DNA of 41,893 nucleotides from an uncultured Clostridia bacterium (lineage in GTDB: Bacteria > Bacillota > Clostridia > Christensenellales > Borkfalkiaceae). Of the stretch, positions 1 to 11,000 are shown piece after piece. The DNA is taken from positions 1-41,893 of the forward strand of contig CANOUP010000018.1 in the NCBI GenBank assembly GCA_947570625.1, written 5' to 3'. Below the pieces are notes generated by a model. It saw only the letters and a program-made list of their open reading frames with translations, was not told the DNA's origin and searched no databases. Made by a program: the position numbers and the translations under genes. Each line of letters opens with the position of its first letter. Position 1 is the first letter of the stretch.

Positions 1-115
1 GAAATTCATCTTCAAGCAATCCTATTTCATCTATATAATTCCACCAAGAAAGACCACCACCATGCAATAAAATTATAATATCTTTATTCTTTGAACCATA
101 TTCTTTATATTCCAT
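1..115 (-). CDS. Alpha/beta hydrolase, N-terminal fragment (runs off window)
   Basis: Only the first 38 codons are visible; the rest lies before base 1. The reading opens MEYKEYGS and soon reaches ILLHGGG followed by SWWNY, the hydrophobic strand and His-Gly-Gly oxyanion-hole loop of alpha/beta hydrolases. The nucleophile elbow and the catalytic Asp and His are out of view, so the substrate cannot be named. An AGGTG ribosome site lies just before the ATG at 115, and a promoter at 150-178 faces it. Codon use is more AT-rich than in rny next door. It could equally be a peptidase, esterase or lactonase of the same fold. Confidence 0.7.
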   Translation of the reverse strand, partial: MEYKEYGSKNKDIIILLHGGGLSWWNYIDEIGLLEDEF

Positions 116-149
116 CTTACACCTATAAATTACTGTTTATCGTACAATC

Positions 150-178
150 ATTATATCACGTAAAATGAAATAACGCAA
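150..178 (-). promoter_or_regulatory. Sigma-A-type promoter of the hydrolase gene
   Basis: On the minus strand TTGCGT (173-178) is followed after 17 bases by TATAAT (150-155), about 35 bases before the hydrolase ATG. The -10 is perfect and the -35 moderate. Confidence 0.6.
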
Positions 179-267
179 CCGATTGAATTTTGCGGGATAT
201 ATAAAACATATCTATAACTCACTATGATACGAGTTTTAAGTTCGTCGACGAAAAAAAGTAAAGAAAA

Positions 268-288
268 GGCATAGCCTAACGCTATGCC
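268..288 (-). terminator. Rho-independent terminator of rny
   Basis: GGCATAGC (268-275) pairs with GCTATGCC (281-288) around a 5-base loop. Read on the minus strand the hairpin is followed by TTTTCTTT and then another T-run, about 70 bases after the rny stop. Confidence 0.8.
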
Positions 289-357
289 TAAATCTTTTTA
301 TTTGCGTTTTATTAAATTCCCTATGGGAATTACGGTAATTTCGGCGGTTATTTTTTC

Positions 358-1974
358 TTATTTTGCAAATTCGCTTGCACGGAATTCTCTGATTACATTT
401 ACCTTTATCTGTCCGGGATATTCAAGTTCTTTTTCTATCTTCTTGGCAATATCCTTTGCAAGGAACAAAGTCTGCGCATCGTCAATCTTTTCGGGATTTA
501 CAATTACGCGGACTTCTCTGCCCGCCTGAATTGCGTAACATTTATCTACGCCCTTAAACTTGCCTGCAAGCTCTTCAAGCTTTTCAAGACGCTTAACGTA
601 GTTTGTACCCGTTTCCCTTCTCGCGCCGGGTCTTGCTCCCGACACGCCGTCCGCGGCGGCTACAAGCACCGCTTCGATTGTCGTAGGTTCGCAGTCGCCA
701 TGGTGCGCTGCGATCGCATTAATTACTTTTGCGCTTTCACGGTATTTCTTTGCAAGGTCGGCGCCGAGCTGGATATGCGTTCCTTCTTGTTCGTGGTCGA
801 CAGCCTTGCCTATGTCGTGCAGAAGCCCCGCGCGTTTTGCAAGATTGACGTCGAGTCCGAGTTCGGAAGCCATAAGCCCCGCAAGCTGTGCAACCTCGAT
901 AGAGTGTTTATAAACGTTCTGACCGTAGCTTGTCCTGTATTTAAGCCTGCCCAAGAGTTTTATAATTTCGGGATGAAGTCCGAAAATTCCCACTTCAAAC
1001 ATTGCACTTTCGCCCGCCGCTTTGATTTCGGCATCCATCTCTTTCTTTACTTTTTCAACGGTTTCCTCAATCCTTGCGGGATGGATTCGTCCGTCGGTTA
1101 TAAGTTTTTCAAGAGAAAGTCTTGCAATTTCACGCCTAACAGGGTCAAATCCCGAAAGAATGACAACCTCGGGAGTGTCGTCGATTATAAGCTCGATACC
1201 GGTCGCGTTTTCTATGGCGCGGATATTTCTGCCCTCTCTGCCGATAAGCCTTGCTTTCATATCATCGCTAGGCAACTGGACTACCGAAACGGTAATTTCG
1301 GACGCATGATCCGCGGCACAACGCTGAATTGCAAGCGATATAATTTTCTTTGCTTCCTGCGTAGCTTCGTCTTTTGCCGTCTGCTCGATATTCCTTACTT
1401 GAAGGGCAACGTCGTGACGTGTTTCATCAAGAATTTCGTTTGAAAGTATCTGCTTTGCTTCCTCTTTGGTAAGCTGTGCAACCTTTTCCAATTCGCTTAT
1501 CATCAATTCGTGCTGATGATTGATTTTGTCCTGCGTCTTTTTAATTTCGAGTTCTTTGTTTGCAAGCTCTTTTTTCTGCTGTTCCAAAGCGTCGTTCTTT
1601 TTGGAAAGCGCCTCTTCTTTCTTGTCGAGAGAATCTTCTTTCTGTAAAATTCTCTGTTCCTGTTTTTGCAGTTCGATTTTCTTTTCCTTGCTTTCCCTCT
1701 CGAACTCGTTCCTTAATTGCAGTTCCTGTTCCTTAGCTTCTAATATTGCCTCTTTTTTCAACGCTTTACATTCGTTTTTAGCGTCGTCGATAATTTTTTG
1801 CTCTCTTGCCTGAACTTTCCCCAGTTTGGATTCGGTCAACTTTTTGTTGACGAAAATTCCGACAAAAATGCCAATACCAAGCGCAACAATGAAACACCCG
1901 ATTATTAGACCGATAGCCAAACCGAAATTCATGTCGCTTACTAGAAACAGGCTGCTTAATGTTTTGCCGTACAT
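358..1974 (-). CDS. rny: Ribonuclease Y
   Basis: Membrane-anchored endoribonuclease that starts mRNA decay in many Bacillota. Its order of parts is typical: an N-terminal membrane segment (about residues 15-40, [10 protein letters not shown]), a long Lys/Glu-rich coiled coil (about 50-200), a KH RNA-binding domain with [12 protein letters not shown] (about 245), and an HD phosphohydrolase domain with the metal-binding [10 protein letters not shown]. At 538 residues it is slightly longer than the usual 520. The ATG at 1974 was chosen because AGGAGG lies 5 bases upstream; a second Met at residue 15 would also keep the membrane segment. It has its own promoter (2042-2070) and terminator (268-288), so it is a single-gene unit downstream of the ftsK-nadE block. 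Confidence 0.96.
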   Translation of the reverse strand: MYGKTLSSLFLVSDMNFGLAIGLIIGCFIVALGIGIFVGIFVNKKLTESKLGKVQAREQKIIDDAKNECKALKKEAILEAKEQELQLRNEFERESKEKKIELQKQEQRILQKEDSLDKKEEALSKKNDALEQQKKELANKELEIKKTQDKINHQHELMISELEKVAQLTKEEAKQILSNEILDETRHDVALQVRNIEQTAKDEATQEAKKIISLAIQRCAADHASEITVSVVQLPSDDMKARLIGREGRNIRAIENATGIELIIDDTPEVVILSGFDPVRREIARLSLEKLITDGRIHPARIEETVEKVKKEMDAEIKAAGESAMFEVGIFGLHPEIIKLLGRLKYRTSYGQNVYKHSIEVAQLAGLMASELGLDVNLAKRAGLLHDIGKAVDHEQEGTHIQLGADLAKKYRESAKVINAIAAHHGDCEPTTIEAVLVAAADGVSGARPGARRETGTNYVKRLEKLEELAGKFKGVDKCYAIQAGREVRVIVNPEKIDDAQTLFLAKDIAKKIEKELEYPGQIKVNVIREFRASEFAK

Positions 1975-2041
1975 TTAAGCCTCCTGATGTTTAAATTTAA
2001 ATATATACTAATTCCCAAAGGATTGGTTTATATCCTTTTTT

Positions 2042-2070
2042 ATTGTACACCCAATTTTGTCAAATGTCAA
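2042..2070 (-). promoter_or_regulatory. Promoter of rny
   Basis: On the minus strand a perfect TTGACA (2065-2070) and TACAAT (2042-2047) are separated by 17 bases. It lies between the nadE terminator and rny. The roughly 60-base leader includes a small possible hairpin (AAGGAT / ATCCTT, about 2010-2036). Confidence 0.75.
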
Positions 2071-2083
2071 TTTATTAAATAAA

Positions 2084-2106
2084 AAAAAGCGGTTAAACCG
2101 CTTTTT
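2084..2106 (-). terminator. Terminator after nadE
   Basis: Perfect hairpin AAAAAGCGGTT / AACCGCTTTTT with a single central base, followed on the minus strand by a T-run. It overlaps the nadE stop codon (2105-2107) and separates the recA-nadE block from rny. Confidence 0.8.
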
Positions 2107-4012
2107 AATCTATATTATTTATCCATAAATCCGAAACCGCGTCGGAAGGCATACGCCAGTCCCCGCGGGGCGACAGAGCGACAGATCCGACTTTGACTCC
2201 GTCGGGCACGCAAGACCGTTTAAACTGCTGTGCGAAAAATCTTTTATAGAAATTTTTAAGCCATTTTTCAACCGTTTTACCGTCGTAATAATCCTTAAAT
2301 GTCTTCTTCGCCAGCCAAAGAATTTTTTCGGGTTTAAATCCTTTTCTGACGGCATAATACAAAAAGAAATCGTGCAGGATATACGGTCCAACAATATCTT
2401 CCGTCTTTTGCGAAATTTTTCCGTTTTCAGGCGGAAGCAATTCAGGACTTATTTCTGTGTCGAGAATATCTTTGAGTATATCTCCGCAAACATCTTTCAG
2501 GCGTTCCGCTTCGTACGCTATAAGGTGTTTAACCAGCGTTTTAGGCACGGAACTATTTACGCCGTACATCGACATATGGTCGCCGTTATAAGTCGCCCAG
2601 CCAAGCGCCAGCTCGCTTAAATCGCCTGTTCCGATTACAAGCCCGCCAGTCTGATTGGCAATATCCATAAGTATCAGCGTCCTCATACGCGCCTGTGCGT
2701 TTTCGTACGTAACGTCGTATTTGTCTTTATCATGACCTATGTCATTAAAATGCAAATTAACACTGTCGGCTATGGGAACGATTTTACATGTCGCACCCAA
2801 AGCTTCGATAAGCTTAACCGAATTATTTTTTGTCTTATCGGTTGTGCCAAACCCCGGCATTGTTACGGCAATTATATCTTTTGCGTCTTTGCCCATATAC
2901 CCGAACGCTCTGTATGCCACAAGGAGCGCCAACGCCGAATCAAGACCGCCAGAAATACCTATTACGGCTGTCTTTGCCCCTGTATGAATAAGGCGTTTTT
3001 CCAATCCCTTAGCCTGTATAGACAGAATAATTTCCGCCCTTTCGCTGAGCTTTTCGCCCTTATCGGGAACAAAAGGAAATTTGGGAAATTCTCTCGATAA
3101 TTTGCCGTCAAACTCGCCCGCAGTAAATTCGATAACGGAATACCCTTTTTTACCTATTTCAGAGAAGAAACCCGAAGCCGTCCTTCTCTTCTCGTCGGCA
3201 AGCATCTCAACGTCTATTTCGGAATATATAAGCCCGTTATCGAAAAGCTTGCTTTCCGCAAGTACGGTTCCGTTTTCGCTTATAATATTATGTCCCGCAA
3301 ACGCCATATCCGTAGTACTTTCGCCGTCGCCAGCGTCGGTATAAATATAACCGCATATAAGTTTTGCGGACTGCATACGCACCAAATCGCGTCTGTAATT
3401 GCATTTCCCCGCGATTTCGTCGCTACACGATAAATTGACTATTATATTGGCGCCCGCGACAGAATGACCGACAGACGGCGATAACGGCGCCCATAAATCT
3501 TCGCATATCTCTGCGGAAACGGTAAAATCTTTAAAATTTTTCGCCGAAAAAACAAGCTTCGTTCCGAAAGGTACGCTTTGCCCGCAAAGCAGGACTTCAC
3601 TGTTTTCGCCGTCAGCCACGGCAAAATTGCGCCTTTCATAAAATTCACCGTAATTTGGCAAATAGGTTTTAGGTATGACGCCTAAAATTTTCGCGCCGGA
3701 AACCGCTACGGCGCAATTATAAAGCTTACCGCCGTAAATGACGGGAACTCCCACGAAAATAAGGTTGTTTGTACCCGCCGTCGACCTGACGATTTTATTC
3801 AACCCTTCTTCCGACTTCTCAATCAAAAGACGTTGGTTAAACAGATCTCCGCAGGTATATCCGCATACGCAAAGTTCGGGAAACACAGTCAACATACTGC
3901 CGTTTTCCGTACTTTCCTTTATAGCTTTGATAATGTTTTCCGTATTATATTCAACATCTGCAACTTTTACGGGAACCGTTGCGGAGCATACCTTTACAAA
4001 ACCGTAATGCAT
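2105..4012 (-). CDS. nadE: Glutamine-dependent NAD+ synthetase
   Basis: Cytoplasmic enzyme that amidates nicotinic acid adenine dinucleotide to NAD+, taking ammonia from glutamine. At 635 residues it is the two-domain form. The N-terminal nitrilase-type glutaminase shows the Glu in FPELCVCGYT, the Lys in KTYLPNYGEF and the catalytic Cys in AEICEDLW. The C-terminal synthetase has the ATP pyrophosphatase loop SGGLDSALAL (about residue 355) and later NAD synthase blocks (GTGDLSELALGW). The ATG at 4012 lies just beyond the recA stop at 4019, and its ribosome site (GTAGGA) overlaps that stop, so it is translated with recA. Its place between recA and rny is not the usual Bacillota order. Confidence 0.96.
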   Translation of the reverse strand: MHYGFVKVCSATVPVKVADVEYNTENIIKAIKESTENGSMLTVFPELCVCGYTCGDLFNQRLLIEKSEEGLNKIVRSTAGTNNLIFVGVPVIYGGKLYNCAVAVSGAKILGVIPKTYLPNYGEFYERRNFAVADGENSEVLLCGQSVPFGTKLVFSAKNFKDFTVSAEICEDLWAPLSPSVGHSVAGANIIVNLSCSDEIAGKCNYRRDLVRMQSAKLICGYIYTDAGDGESTTDMAFAGHNIISENGTVLAESKLFDNGLIYSEIDVEMLADEKRRTASGFFSEIGKKGYSVIEFTAGEFDGKLSREFPKFPFVPDKGEKLSERAEIILSIQAKGLEKRLIHTGAKTAVIGISGGLDSALALLVAYRAFGYMGKDAKDIIAVTMPGFGTTDKTKNNSVKLIEALGATCKIVPIADSVNLHFNDIGHDKDKYDVTYENAQARMRTLILMDIANQTGGLVIGTGDLSELALGWATYNGDHMSMYGVNSSVPKTLVKHLIAYEAERLKDVCGDILKDILDTEISPELLPPENGKISQKTEDIVGPYILHDFFLYYAVRKGFKPEKILWLAKKTFKDYYDGKTVEKWLKNFYKRFFAQQFKRSCVPDGVKVGSVALSPRGDWRMPSDAVSDLWINNID

Positions 4013-4018
4013 TTATTC

Positions 4019-5020
4019 CTACTTTTGAAGCGAAGCCTTGTGCGCCTCTCTGATTTTTGCGTCTATTTCTGCTTTGACTTCGGGATTTGATTTTAAATAA
4101 TCCCTCATCTTTTCACGGCCCTGGGCAACCTTCTCGTCCTTATAGTTGAACCAGCTTCCGCTTTTGGTAAGTATGCCGAACTCCACTCCGAGGTCTATAA
4201 GACATCCTTCCTGCGAAACGCCCTCACCGTAAATAATATCGAATTCCGCTACTTTAAAAGGCGGTGCAACTTTGTTTTTGACAACTTTGCATTTAGCACG
4301 GTTGCCGATAATATTACCGTCGCTTTTAAGGGCGTCGGCTTTTCTTATATCAAGCCTTACCGTAGCGAAATATTTAAGCGCTTTACCTCCGGGCGTGGTT
4401 TCGGGATTGCCGAACATTACGCCGACTTTCTCACGGAGCTGGTTGATAAATATTACGCACGTTTTCGACCTGTTGGTTATTGCCGTAAGTTTTCTGAGCG
4501 CCTGCGACATAAGTCTTGCCAAAAGTCCCACGTGCGTATCGCCCATATCTCCCTCTATTTCCGCCTTAGGGGTCAACGCCGCAACTGAGTCGACAACAAT
4601 AACGTCTACCGCGCTCGACCTTACAAGCGACTCGCAAATATCGAGCGCCTGTTCACCCGTGTCGGGCTGGGCTAGGTATAAACCGTCGGTATCGACGCCG
4701 AGCGCCTTTGCATACTGTGCATCGAGAGCATGTTCCGCATCTATAAACGCGGCAACTCCGCCCGCCTTTTGCGTTTCGGCAATGATATGAAGCGCAACGG
4801 TAGTTTTACCTGAAGATTCAGGTCCGAAAATTTCAAGAATTCGTCCGCGGGGAACTCCGCCTACGCCGAGAGCAAGGTCAAGCGACAAACAGCCCGTAGG
4901 TATAATTTCCAAATCGGTGCCGACGTTGTAATCGCCAAGACGCATAATCGCGCCTTTACCATATTGCTTTTCAATCATTGCGACAGTTGCGCTGAGTGCT
5001 TTGAGTTTTTCTTCGTTCAT
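4019..5020 (-). CDS. recA: Recombinase RecA
   Basis: ATP-dependent strand-exchange protein for homologous recombination and SOS induction. At 333 residues it is close to the family length. It shows the Walker A GPESSGKT, the Walker B strand [11 protein letters not shown], loop L1 ([18 protein letters not shown]) and the motif [23 protein letters not shown] precedes the ATG at 5020. It follows cinA by 14 bases, the conserved cinA-recA arrangement. I found no clear SOS operator directly upstream, so its expression may come mainly from read-through of the ftsK-rimO-pgsA-cinA operon. Confidence 0.98.
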   Translation of the reverse strand: MNEEKLKALSATVAMIEKQYGKGAIMRLGDYNVGTDLEIIPTGCLSLDLALGVGGVPRGRILEIFGPESSGKTTVALHIIAETQKAGGVAAFIDAEHALDAQYAKALGVDTDGLYLAQPDTGEQALDICESLVRSSAVDVIVVDSVAALTPKAEIEGDMGDTHVGLLARLMSQALRKLTAITNRSKTCVIFINQLREKVGVMFGNPETTPGGKALKYFATVRLDIRKADALKSDGNIIGNRAKCKVVKNKVAPPFKVAEFDIIYGEGVSQEGCLIDLGVEFGILTKSGSWFNYKDEKVAQGREKMRDYLKSNPEVKAEIDAKIREAHKASLQK

Positions 5021-5034
5021 TTTTATCTCCTGAA

Positions 5035-6126
5035 TTATTTTAAAGTTTTATAGGCAAGAAACAAAGCAAGATTTATCGCCGTCTTCGTAACGGCTTCCCT
5101 TCCGCCTTTTAAATTGTATTCGTAAACGTTAATTCCGTTTGCCGTTCCGACAGCTATATATACCAGCCCTACGGGCTTTGACGTATTGTCGGAAGCAGGT
5201 CCAGCTATACCCGTCGTTGCAATGCTTATATCGCAGTTTCCGTCCTCCAAAAGCCCCTTAGCCATCTCGACCGCGGTTTCCGCAGATACCGCGCCAAACT
5301 GGTGAAGCGTACAGTCGTTGACTTTCAGTCTGCTCATTTTGGATTCGTTGGAATAGGTATTTAAACCTTCGAAGTATACACTGCTTATTCCCGGAACTTC
5401 AACAAGCTTCATCCCTACTCCTCCGCCCGTAAACGATTCGGCAACGCTTATTTTCATTCTGCGCAGTTTGAGAAGATGAAAAAGTCTTTCGGCAAGAGTA
5501 ACGTTGTCCATCGCGTAAAGATATTCGCTTAACTCTCCGACTAGTATCCTCATAATCTTATCGCGGTCGGTTGAAACGATTTTATCCGAACAAGTAACCT
5601 CGATTGAACAATCGCCGAAAATATCGTTTACTATTATGTCTGCGTCGCTAAACTGACTTTTAACTTTTGCTATCGCTTCGTTTACCTCTTTTACAGGCGC
5701 GCAGACGGTTTTTATATAGGACTTTATATAACTTACTCCGTAACGCTCGTCGAGCAAACTTTTAATATTTTCAACCGACAATTTATTTGCCCTGTCACAG
5801 TACATTACGAAAACTTTCGAATCGTCGGTTTTGAGTATGTCCGTTCCGCCAAAATCACTGTTATAAAGATTGGAAACAAAGTCCTTTACTGCTCTCTCCA
5901 TTCCTGCGGGGCATATTATAAGCACGTTTTCGTAATTTGCTTTTGCGTCCTTTATTGCACGCACAATTTCGTCCGATTCGTCGAAAGCAATATAAGAAAC
6001 CCTGTCAAAGTAATAACCCGCCGAGGAAAAATCATCTATGATTTTTCCTGCATAGGCAAAATTGTTTATTTTCCTGTTTCTCAATACAAGCAGGCAGTTT
6101 CTCGCGTTCCTATGTTCTGCGCTCAT
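5035..6126 (-). CDS. cinA: CinA-like protein with a diverged N-terminal domain
   Basis: The C-terminal half (about residues 205-363) is a good CinA/NMN amidohydrolase-type domain: [43 protein letters not shown] and TTGIAGPAS. In known CinA proteins this domain deamidates nicotinamide mononucleotide. The N-terminal half sits where a MoaB/CinA nucleotide-binding domain should be, but I cannot find the usual GGLGPT-type motif, and the whole is 363 rather than about 410 residues. The N-terminus is thus shortened or degenerate and probably lacks the ADP-ribose pyrophosphatase activity seen in some CinA proteins. The start overlaps the pgsA stop (ATGA), and recA follows by 14 bases. Confidence 0.85.
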   Translation of the reverse strand: MSAEHRNARNCLLVLRNRKINNFAYAGKIIDDFSSAGYYFDRVSYIAFDESDEIVRAIKDAKANYENVLIICPAGMERAVKDFVSNLYNSDFGGTDILKTDDSKVFVMYCDRANKLSVENIKSLLDERYGVSYIKSYIKTVCAPVKEVNEAIAKVKSQFSDADIIVNDIFGDCSIEVTCSDKIVSTDRDKIMRILVGELSEYLYAMDNVTLAERLFHLLKLRRMKISVAESFTGGGVGMKLVEVPGISSVYFEGLNTYSNESKMSRLKVNDCTLHQFGAVSAETAVEMAKGLLEDGNCDISIATTGIAGPASDNTSKPVGLVYIAVGTANGINVYEYNLKGGREAVTKTAINLALFLAYKTLK

Positions 6127-6761
6127 TGTTTCAGTACCGCTATGTTTTTGACAAGATAATTTATGCCCGAAATAACCGTCAGAACAATAGAAACTGCAAA
6201 AAAACCGAGTCCTATATAATTTATAACCGTGCCGGCGATATTATCGGTAAGCTCGCGAACTCCTTCGCCCAACAATAAAACTACGATACAGATATCCTGT
6301 GTAAACGTTTTGATTTTTCCGAATATATCCGCGGCTATAACAAATTTAGATTCGGCGGCAACCATACGGATACCGCTGACGGCAAGCTCCCTTATAATAA
6401 TGACGGCGACTCCGCACCCAGCCGTAATCAAAGCCCATTCTCCCAGCGATTGCGTAAAAATATACGGCACGGTAAGAAATACTACCAACGCAGACAAAAC
6501 AAGCGCCTTGTCCGCGATAGGGTCGAGAAACTTACCCAGATTAGTAACCAGATTATACTTGCGCGCAATCTTGCCGTCGAGAAAGTCCGTAAAGCTTGCT
6601 ATACCGAAAACAGCAAGCGCAACGAGATAATGCCCCGTAAAATTCAAATAAAAAAACAGAATAAACACGGGAATCATAATAATTCTGCTGAACGTCAGAA
6701 TATTCGGCAAATTCATTATTCTGCCTTTGACCTGCTTGTCCTCGTTCTGCTCTTCAATCAT
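6123..6761 (-). CDS. pgsA: CDP-diacylglycerol-glycerol-3-phosphate 3-phosphatidyltransferase
   Basis: Integral membrane enzyme making phosphatidylglycerol phosphate, the committed step to phosphatidylglycerol and cardiolipin. The CDP-alcohol phosphotransferase signature DGxxARx8Gx3Dx3D is complete (DGKIAR ... GKFLDPIADK). Several hydrophobic helices follow, and the length (212 residues) is normal for the family. The first 12 or so residues are charged (MIEEQNEDKQ) and extend slightly before the usual MNLPNILTFSR start. GGAGG before the ATG at 6761 supports the longer form. It overlaps rimO upstream and cinA downstream by 4 bases each, so the three are translationally coupled. Confidence 0.94.
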   Translation of the reverse strand: MIEEQNEDKQVKGRIMNLPNILTFSRIIMIPVFILFFYLNFTGHYLVALAVFGIASFTDFLDGKIARKYNLVTNLGKFLDPIADKALVLSALVVFLTVPYIFTQSLGEWALITAGCGVAVIIIRELAVSGIRMVAAESKFVIAADIFGKIKTFTQDICIVVLLLGEGVRELTDNIAGTVINYIGLGFFAVSIVLTVISGINYLVKNIAVLKQ

Positions 6762-8092
6762 ATCTGAAAATCCTCCGTTTTGCCGTACAAATCGTAATCG
6801 CCGTACTCCGTAATATAAACGTCGTAATACTCGCCCTGAACTGCATTTGCAGAATTGAAGTATACCTTACCGTCAATCTCAGGCGCGCTGAAATATGCTC
6901 TGCCTTCAAAACAATTTTTATCGTAATTGATTCCGTCGCATATTACGCGGACTTTTTTGCCTATAAAACGTGAAAGTTTATCGGAGCAAATTCCGCGCTG
7001 GACAGCATAAAGCTTTTTAACCCTTTCGCGCTTTACAGCGTACGGAATTTGTCCCTTTAATTTTGCAGAAGGAGTATCGGGCTCTTTCGAATATGCAAAA
7101 AATCCGCAGTTATCCAGCCTTGCTTCCTCCAAAAACGAACACAGACCTTCGAAATCCTCTTGCGTTTCGGAAGGAAAGCCCGCTATAAATGTCGAACGTA
7201 TTGCGATATCGGGAATATTTTTCCTTAGCTTTTTAAAAAGTTCGAGATACTCGCGCCTGCTCCCTTTCCTGTTCATTAATTTCAATATCCTGTCTTCGCT
7301 GTGTTGTAAAGGTATATCGAGATACTTTATAATTTTTTTGTTGTCCCTTATTTCGGCGATAAGTTCGTCGTCAATCATATCGGGATAACAGTATAATAAT
7401 CTTACACTATTAATGTTGACAAGAGCTGTCAGGTTTTGTAAAATTTTTATTAATTTTTTTTGTCCGTATAAATCTATGCCGTAATGGGTAACGTCCTGCG
7501 CGACAAGAATAAGCTCGGAAACCTCTCCTAAGTTTTCGGCTTCTTCAACTAATTTTTCGATTGGATAACTTACGTAATCACCACGGATTTTAGGAATAAG
7601 ACAATAGGTACAGCGGTTATTACAGCCGTCCGCGATTTTAAGGTAAGCATAATGTTGGGGAGTCGTCACAGTCCTTGACGTAACATATTCTCCGTTCCCA
7701 GCCCCGACATAATCTACCCTGCCGCCTTTATAGGCGCATTCCAGCGCTTCGAAAATTTTATCGTAGTCGTTTATGCCGAGGAATACGTCTGCTTCCGTCA
7801 GTCCGCCGAACAGTTCGCCGATATACTTTTGCGGAAGGCACCCGCTGACAACAAGTTTTTCGAGATTAGCGTTTTTATACTCGGCGCATTCAATAGCCGT
7901 TTCGATAGCTTCTTTCCTTGACTCGTTCAAAAATGCGCAAGTATTTACTATTATTATCTGCGCCTCGTTGATATTGTCTGAAATTTCACAACCCCTGCTC
8001 TTTATTATTGACAAAAGTTTTTCGGAATCAACCCTGTTTTTATCGCACCCGAGCGAAATAACGCCGAATTTCTTTTTTGTAAAATCAATCAT
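6758..8092 (-). CDS. rimO: Ribosomal protein S12 methylthiotransferase RimO
   Basis: Radical SAM enzyme that adds a methylthio group to the conserved Asp of ribosomal protein S12. The N-terminal UPF0004 domain carries three cluster cysteines (SLGCDKN, VNTCAFL, VSGCLPQ). The radical SAM core has CNNRCTYCLIP, and a TRAM-like C-terminal domain ends the 444-residue protein. The SLGCDKNRVDSE opening and YGIDLYG segment favour RimO over MiaB. The ATG at 8092 lies inside the end of ftsK, with its ribosome site (GGGGAA) in the ftsK coding sequence. It overlaps pgsA downstream by 4 bases. Confidence 0.96.
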   Translation of the reverse strand: MIDFTKKKFGVISLGCDKNRVDSEKLLSIIKSRGCEISDNINEAQIIIVNTCAFLNESRKEAIETAIECAEYKNANLEKLVVSGCLPQKYIGELFGGLTEADVFLGINDYDKIFEALECAYKGGRVDYVGAGNGEYVTSRTVTTPQHYAYLKIADGCNNRCTYCLIPKIRGDYVSYPIEKLVEEAENLGEVSELILVAQDVTHYGIDLYGQKKLIKILQNLTALVNINSVRLLYCYPDMIDDELIAEIRDNKKIIKYLDIPLQHSEDRILKLMNRKGSRREYLELFKKLRKNIPDIAIRSTFIAGFPSETQEDFEGLCSFLEEARLDNCGFFAYSKEPDTPSAKLKGQIPYAVKRERVKKLYAVQRGICSDKLSRFIGKKVRVICDGINYDKNCFEGRAYFSAPEIDGKVYFNSANAVQGEYYDVYITEYGDYDLYGKTEDFQI

Positions 8093-11000
8093 CTATTTCC
8101 CCGTAAGTCGCGGTAAAATCATCTTTCGACAGTAAAACTTTTCTCGGCTTCGAACCTTCGGAATGAGTTATGTAATTCATCGTTTCCATCCAGTCTATAA
8201 TTTTGCAAGCCTTGATATAACCGACGGGGAAGCGTCTTTGGATCATTGATACAGACGCCTGATTCGAAGTTACGCAATAATAGAGAGCTTTAACGTATGT
8301 TTCGTCTATTTTAGCATCGCTTCCCTCGCCCGAACCGTCGTCGGGGCTCATACTGTTGGAAGTTTCCTCAGCTTCTACCCTGTTAATGAAATCGGATACG
8401 CTCTGGTCGAAATAGGTTTCGTTATGCGCTTTGATAAAGTCGGTAACTTTCTGTATTTCGTGCGAGTCGACGAAACAGCCCTGTATACGGAGCAGGTCTG
8501 GAAATTCGGAAGAGCGGAAATACATATCGCCTTTTCCGAGCAGTTTCTCCGCTCCGCCGATATCGAAAATCGTACGGGAGTCGTCGAAAGAGTTGACTTT
8601 AAAGCCTATTCTCGTAGGCAGGTTGGATTTGATAAGACCCGTGATACAGTCTACCGAAGGACGCTGTGTTGCAAGAATAAGATGAATACCGCAAGCACGG
8701 GCTTTTTGTACAAGTTTTATTATCCTGCTTTCTATATCCTTTTTAGCCTGTAACATCAAGTCACCGAACTCGTCGAGAATTATAACGATTTTAGGAAGCT
8801 TTTCCTCGCCTTCGGGAATATGGCTGTTGTATTCGTCGAGGTTCTTTGTAGCGGTTCCTTTCTCCGTCATTTCCTTAAACAGAGAATATCTGCGCTCCAT
8901 CTCTTTTATCGCCCAGTTTAAAGCTTTTATTGCCTTATCGACGTCGTACAATATTTCGTTTATCATAAGATGAGGTAATTTATCATATGAAATAAACTCG
9001 ACCTGTTTGGGGTCAACGAGAATAAACCTCAACTCTTCGGGCCCGTATTTGTACAAAAGGCTTATAATCAACGAACTTAAACAAATACTTTTACCGCTTC
9101 CCGTCGTACCTGCGACAAGAAGGTGCGGCATTTTCGTAATGTCGGGACACATAACTTCGCCTTCAACGTTTTTGCCGAGCGCGAACGTAACGGTGTTCGT
9201 TTTGCAGTTTATAAATTTACTGCTTGTAAGCATGCTTTTAAGCCCCACAACCGTACGTTTGTTGTTGGGCACTTCGATAGACAGCGCGCCTTTGGAATAA
9301 TTAAGATATGCGGCGACGTTATCTTTCATAAGAGCCATCGCAATAGCTTCTTTATATTTAAGCGACTGCGTTATTTTGGTCTTATCTTCGATTATAACAT
9401 CGTAGCGCGTAACAGCAGGACCTATAATAACGTTTGAAACCTCGCATTCTATTTTGAACTTGGCAAGCGTTTCTGTTATAGTCGTTTTGTTATCCTCGAT
9501 TTCCGCAGTGTTTACGTTGCTGTGTTCGGGATAATCGTCAAGCAAATCAAGACCAGGACGGACATATTTTTTCCAAACGTGTTTGGGTTTTTCCTCTTGC
9601 TTTACAGGTTCGGGCGCAGGCTGAGTATTCTTGACGGGCGCAGGCGCTTTTATTTCTTCGGTTTTTATAATTTCGGGTTCGGGCTTACGTTCTTCCTTCG
9701 TTACGCGCCTTTCCTGCGTCTTTTTCAGGACAGGCAAATCTTCGTCATCGTCAATCTCGTCGCCGTCAAACAGATTTGCGTTACTGCGCGCCGTCCTGCG
9801 TGAAGCCAGCCTCGATATATCGGGTTCTATCCTGTTTTCTCCGCGTGAAGACGATGCGGAACCGAAAAGCTTGAACACATCGACGTCGTCACTGTCGGAA
9901 GGATGCCTTTCGTTTTCCTCGTCCTCGGAAGGTCTTAATATCCTTTCGCGAGGGTTCTCTTTAACTATTTCTTCACGCTCCGATGCGTCCTCCTCTTCCG
10001 CAACGGCGGATACCGGAATATCCTCAGTTTCCTCTGCTTCTTCGTCAAACTTATATGGAGAACTCTCTCCGCGTATCGAACGCGAATATTCTTCCCCGAA
10101 AGGCTCGGGCTCTTCTTCAACGGGAACGTTATAAGAAATTTCCGTTTTATAGTCTCCGCTGGAAACCTCCTCCGCGTCTTCAAGCCTTTCGACAGGTTTA
10201 TCGCCGTAAACATAGTTTGCAGGCATAGACGACGCAGGCTGATTTAAAATTTCTTCTTTATAGCTTTCCGAATAAGTTTTTTCGCTAATTTTACTGCTGG
10301 TAAAATTGCTTAAATAATCTCCCGCATTATGTACGGGATGATTGAAATACGAGTCGTCGTTAAAAATCATATTGCGTCTGTAACTTTCCGCATCGAACTC
10401 GCCTTTTTCGAAAAGTATTTTTTTGCCGAGGTTCTTCCTCGAATAAGGACTGTTGTCCTCGCGGACAGCGTTCTGTACGGCGGGTTCGGGTATACGCTCT
10501 TCGCGCTTCGATACATGCTCGTATACAGTCTGTCTTACGACAGGTTTCGCAACAGCCGTTTCTTCGCACAGTTCGGGGGAAGATACGGGTTCGGATATTC
10601 TGACGGAATTTTTTATTTTAGAACTCTTTTTATTTCTGCGGACAACCGTAAAGAGCAGATAACCGCAAGCAACGGTGAACAGCGAAAAGATAATAAGCGC
10701 GCCTACATATGTGGTAAGCTTGGCAAAAGGATATACGAAAACAGCGGAAACGGCGCCCCCGAACGTGTAGCCCGAAAAACCGTATACCGCATTTTTATAG
10801 CAGGCTGAAACATAGCCCCCGAAACTGTCGAGGGGCATTTTCATAGTAACGGCTGAATGGAACAGCAAAAAAGCGCAGAATACGGTTAAACTTACGGCGC
10901 AAGCCGTTTTTAAAGAAACTTTGATTTTCTTGCCGAAAACAAGCCATTCGCCCAAATATGCGGTAAGTACCACTATGATAAGCGAACCGTATCCGAATGA

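Noticed and set aside
700-1443. 247-residue open frame on the plus strand opposite rny
   Set aside because: It is a reversed shadow of the rny coding sequence, with Cys/Phe-rich low-quality content, no ribosome site and no domain.
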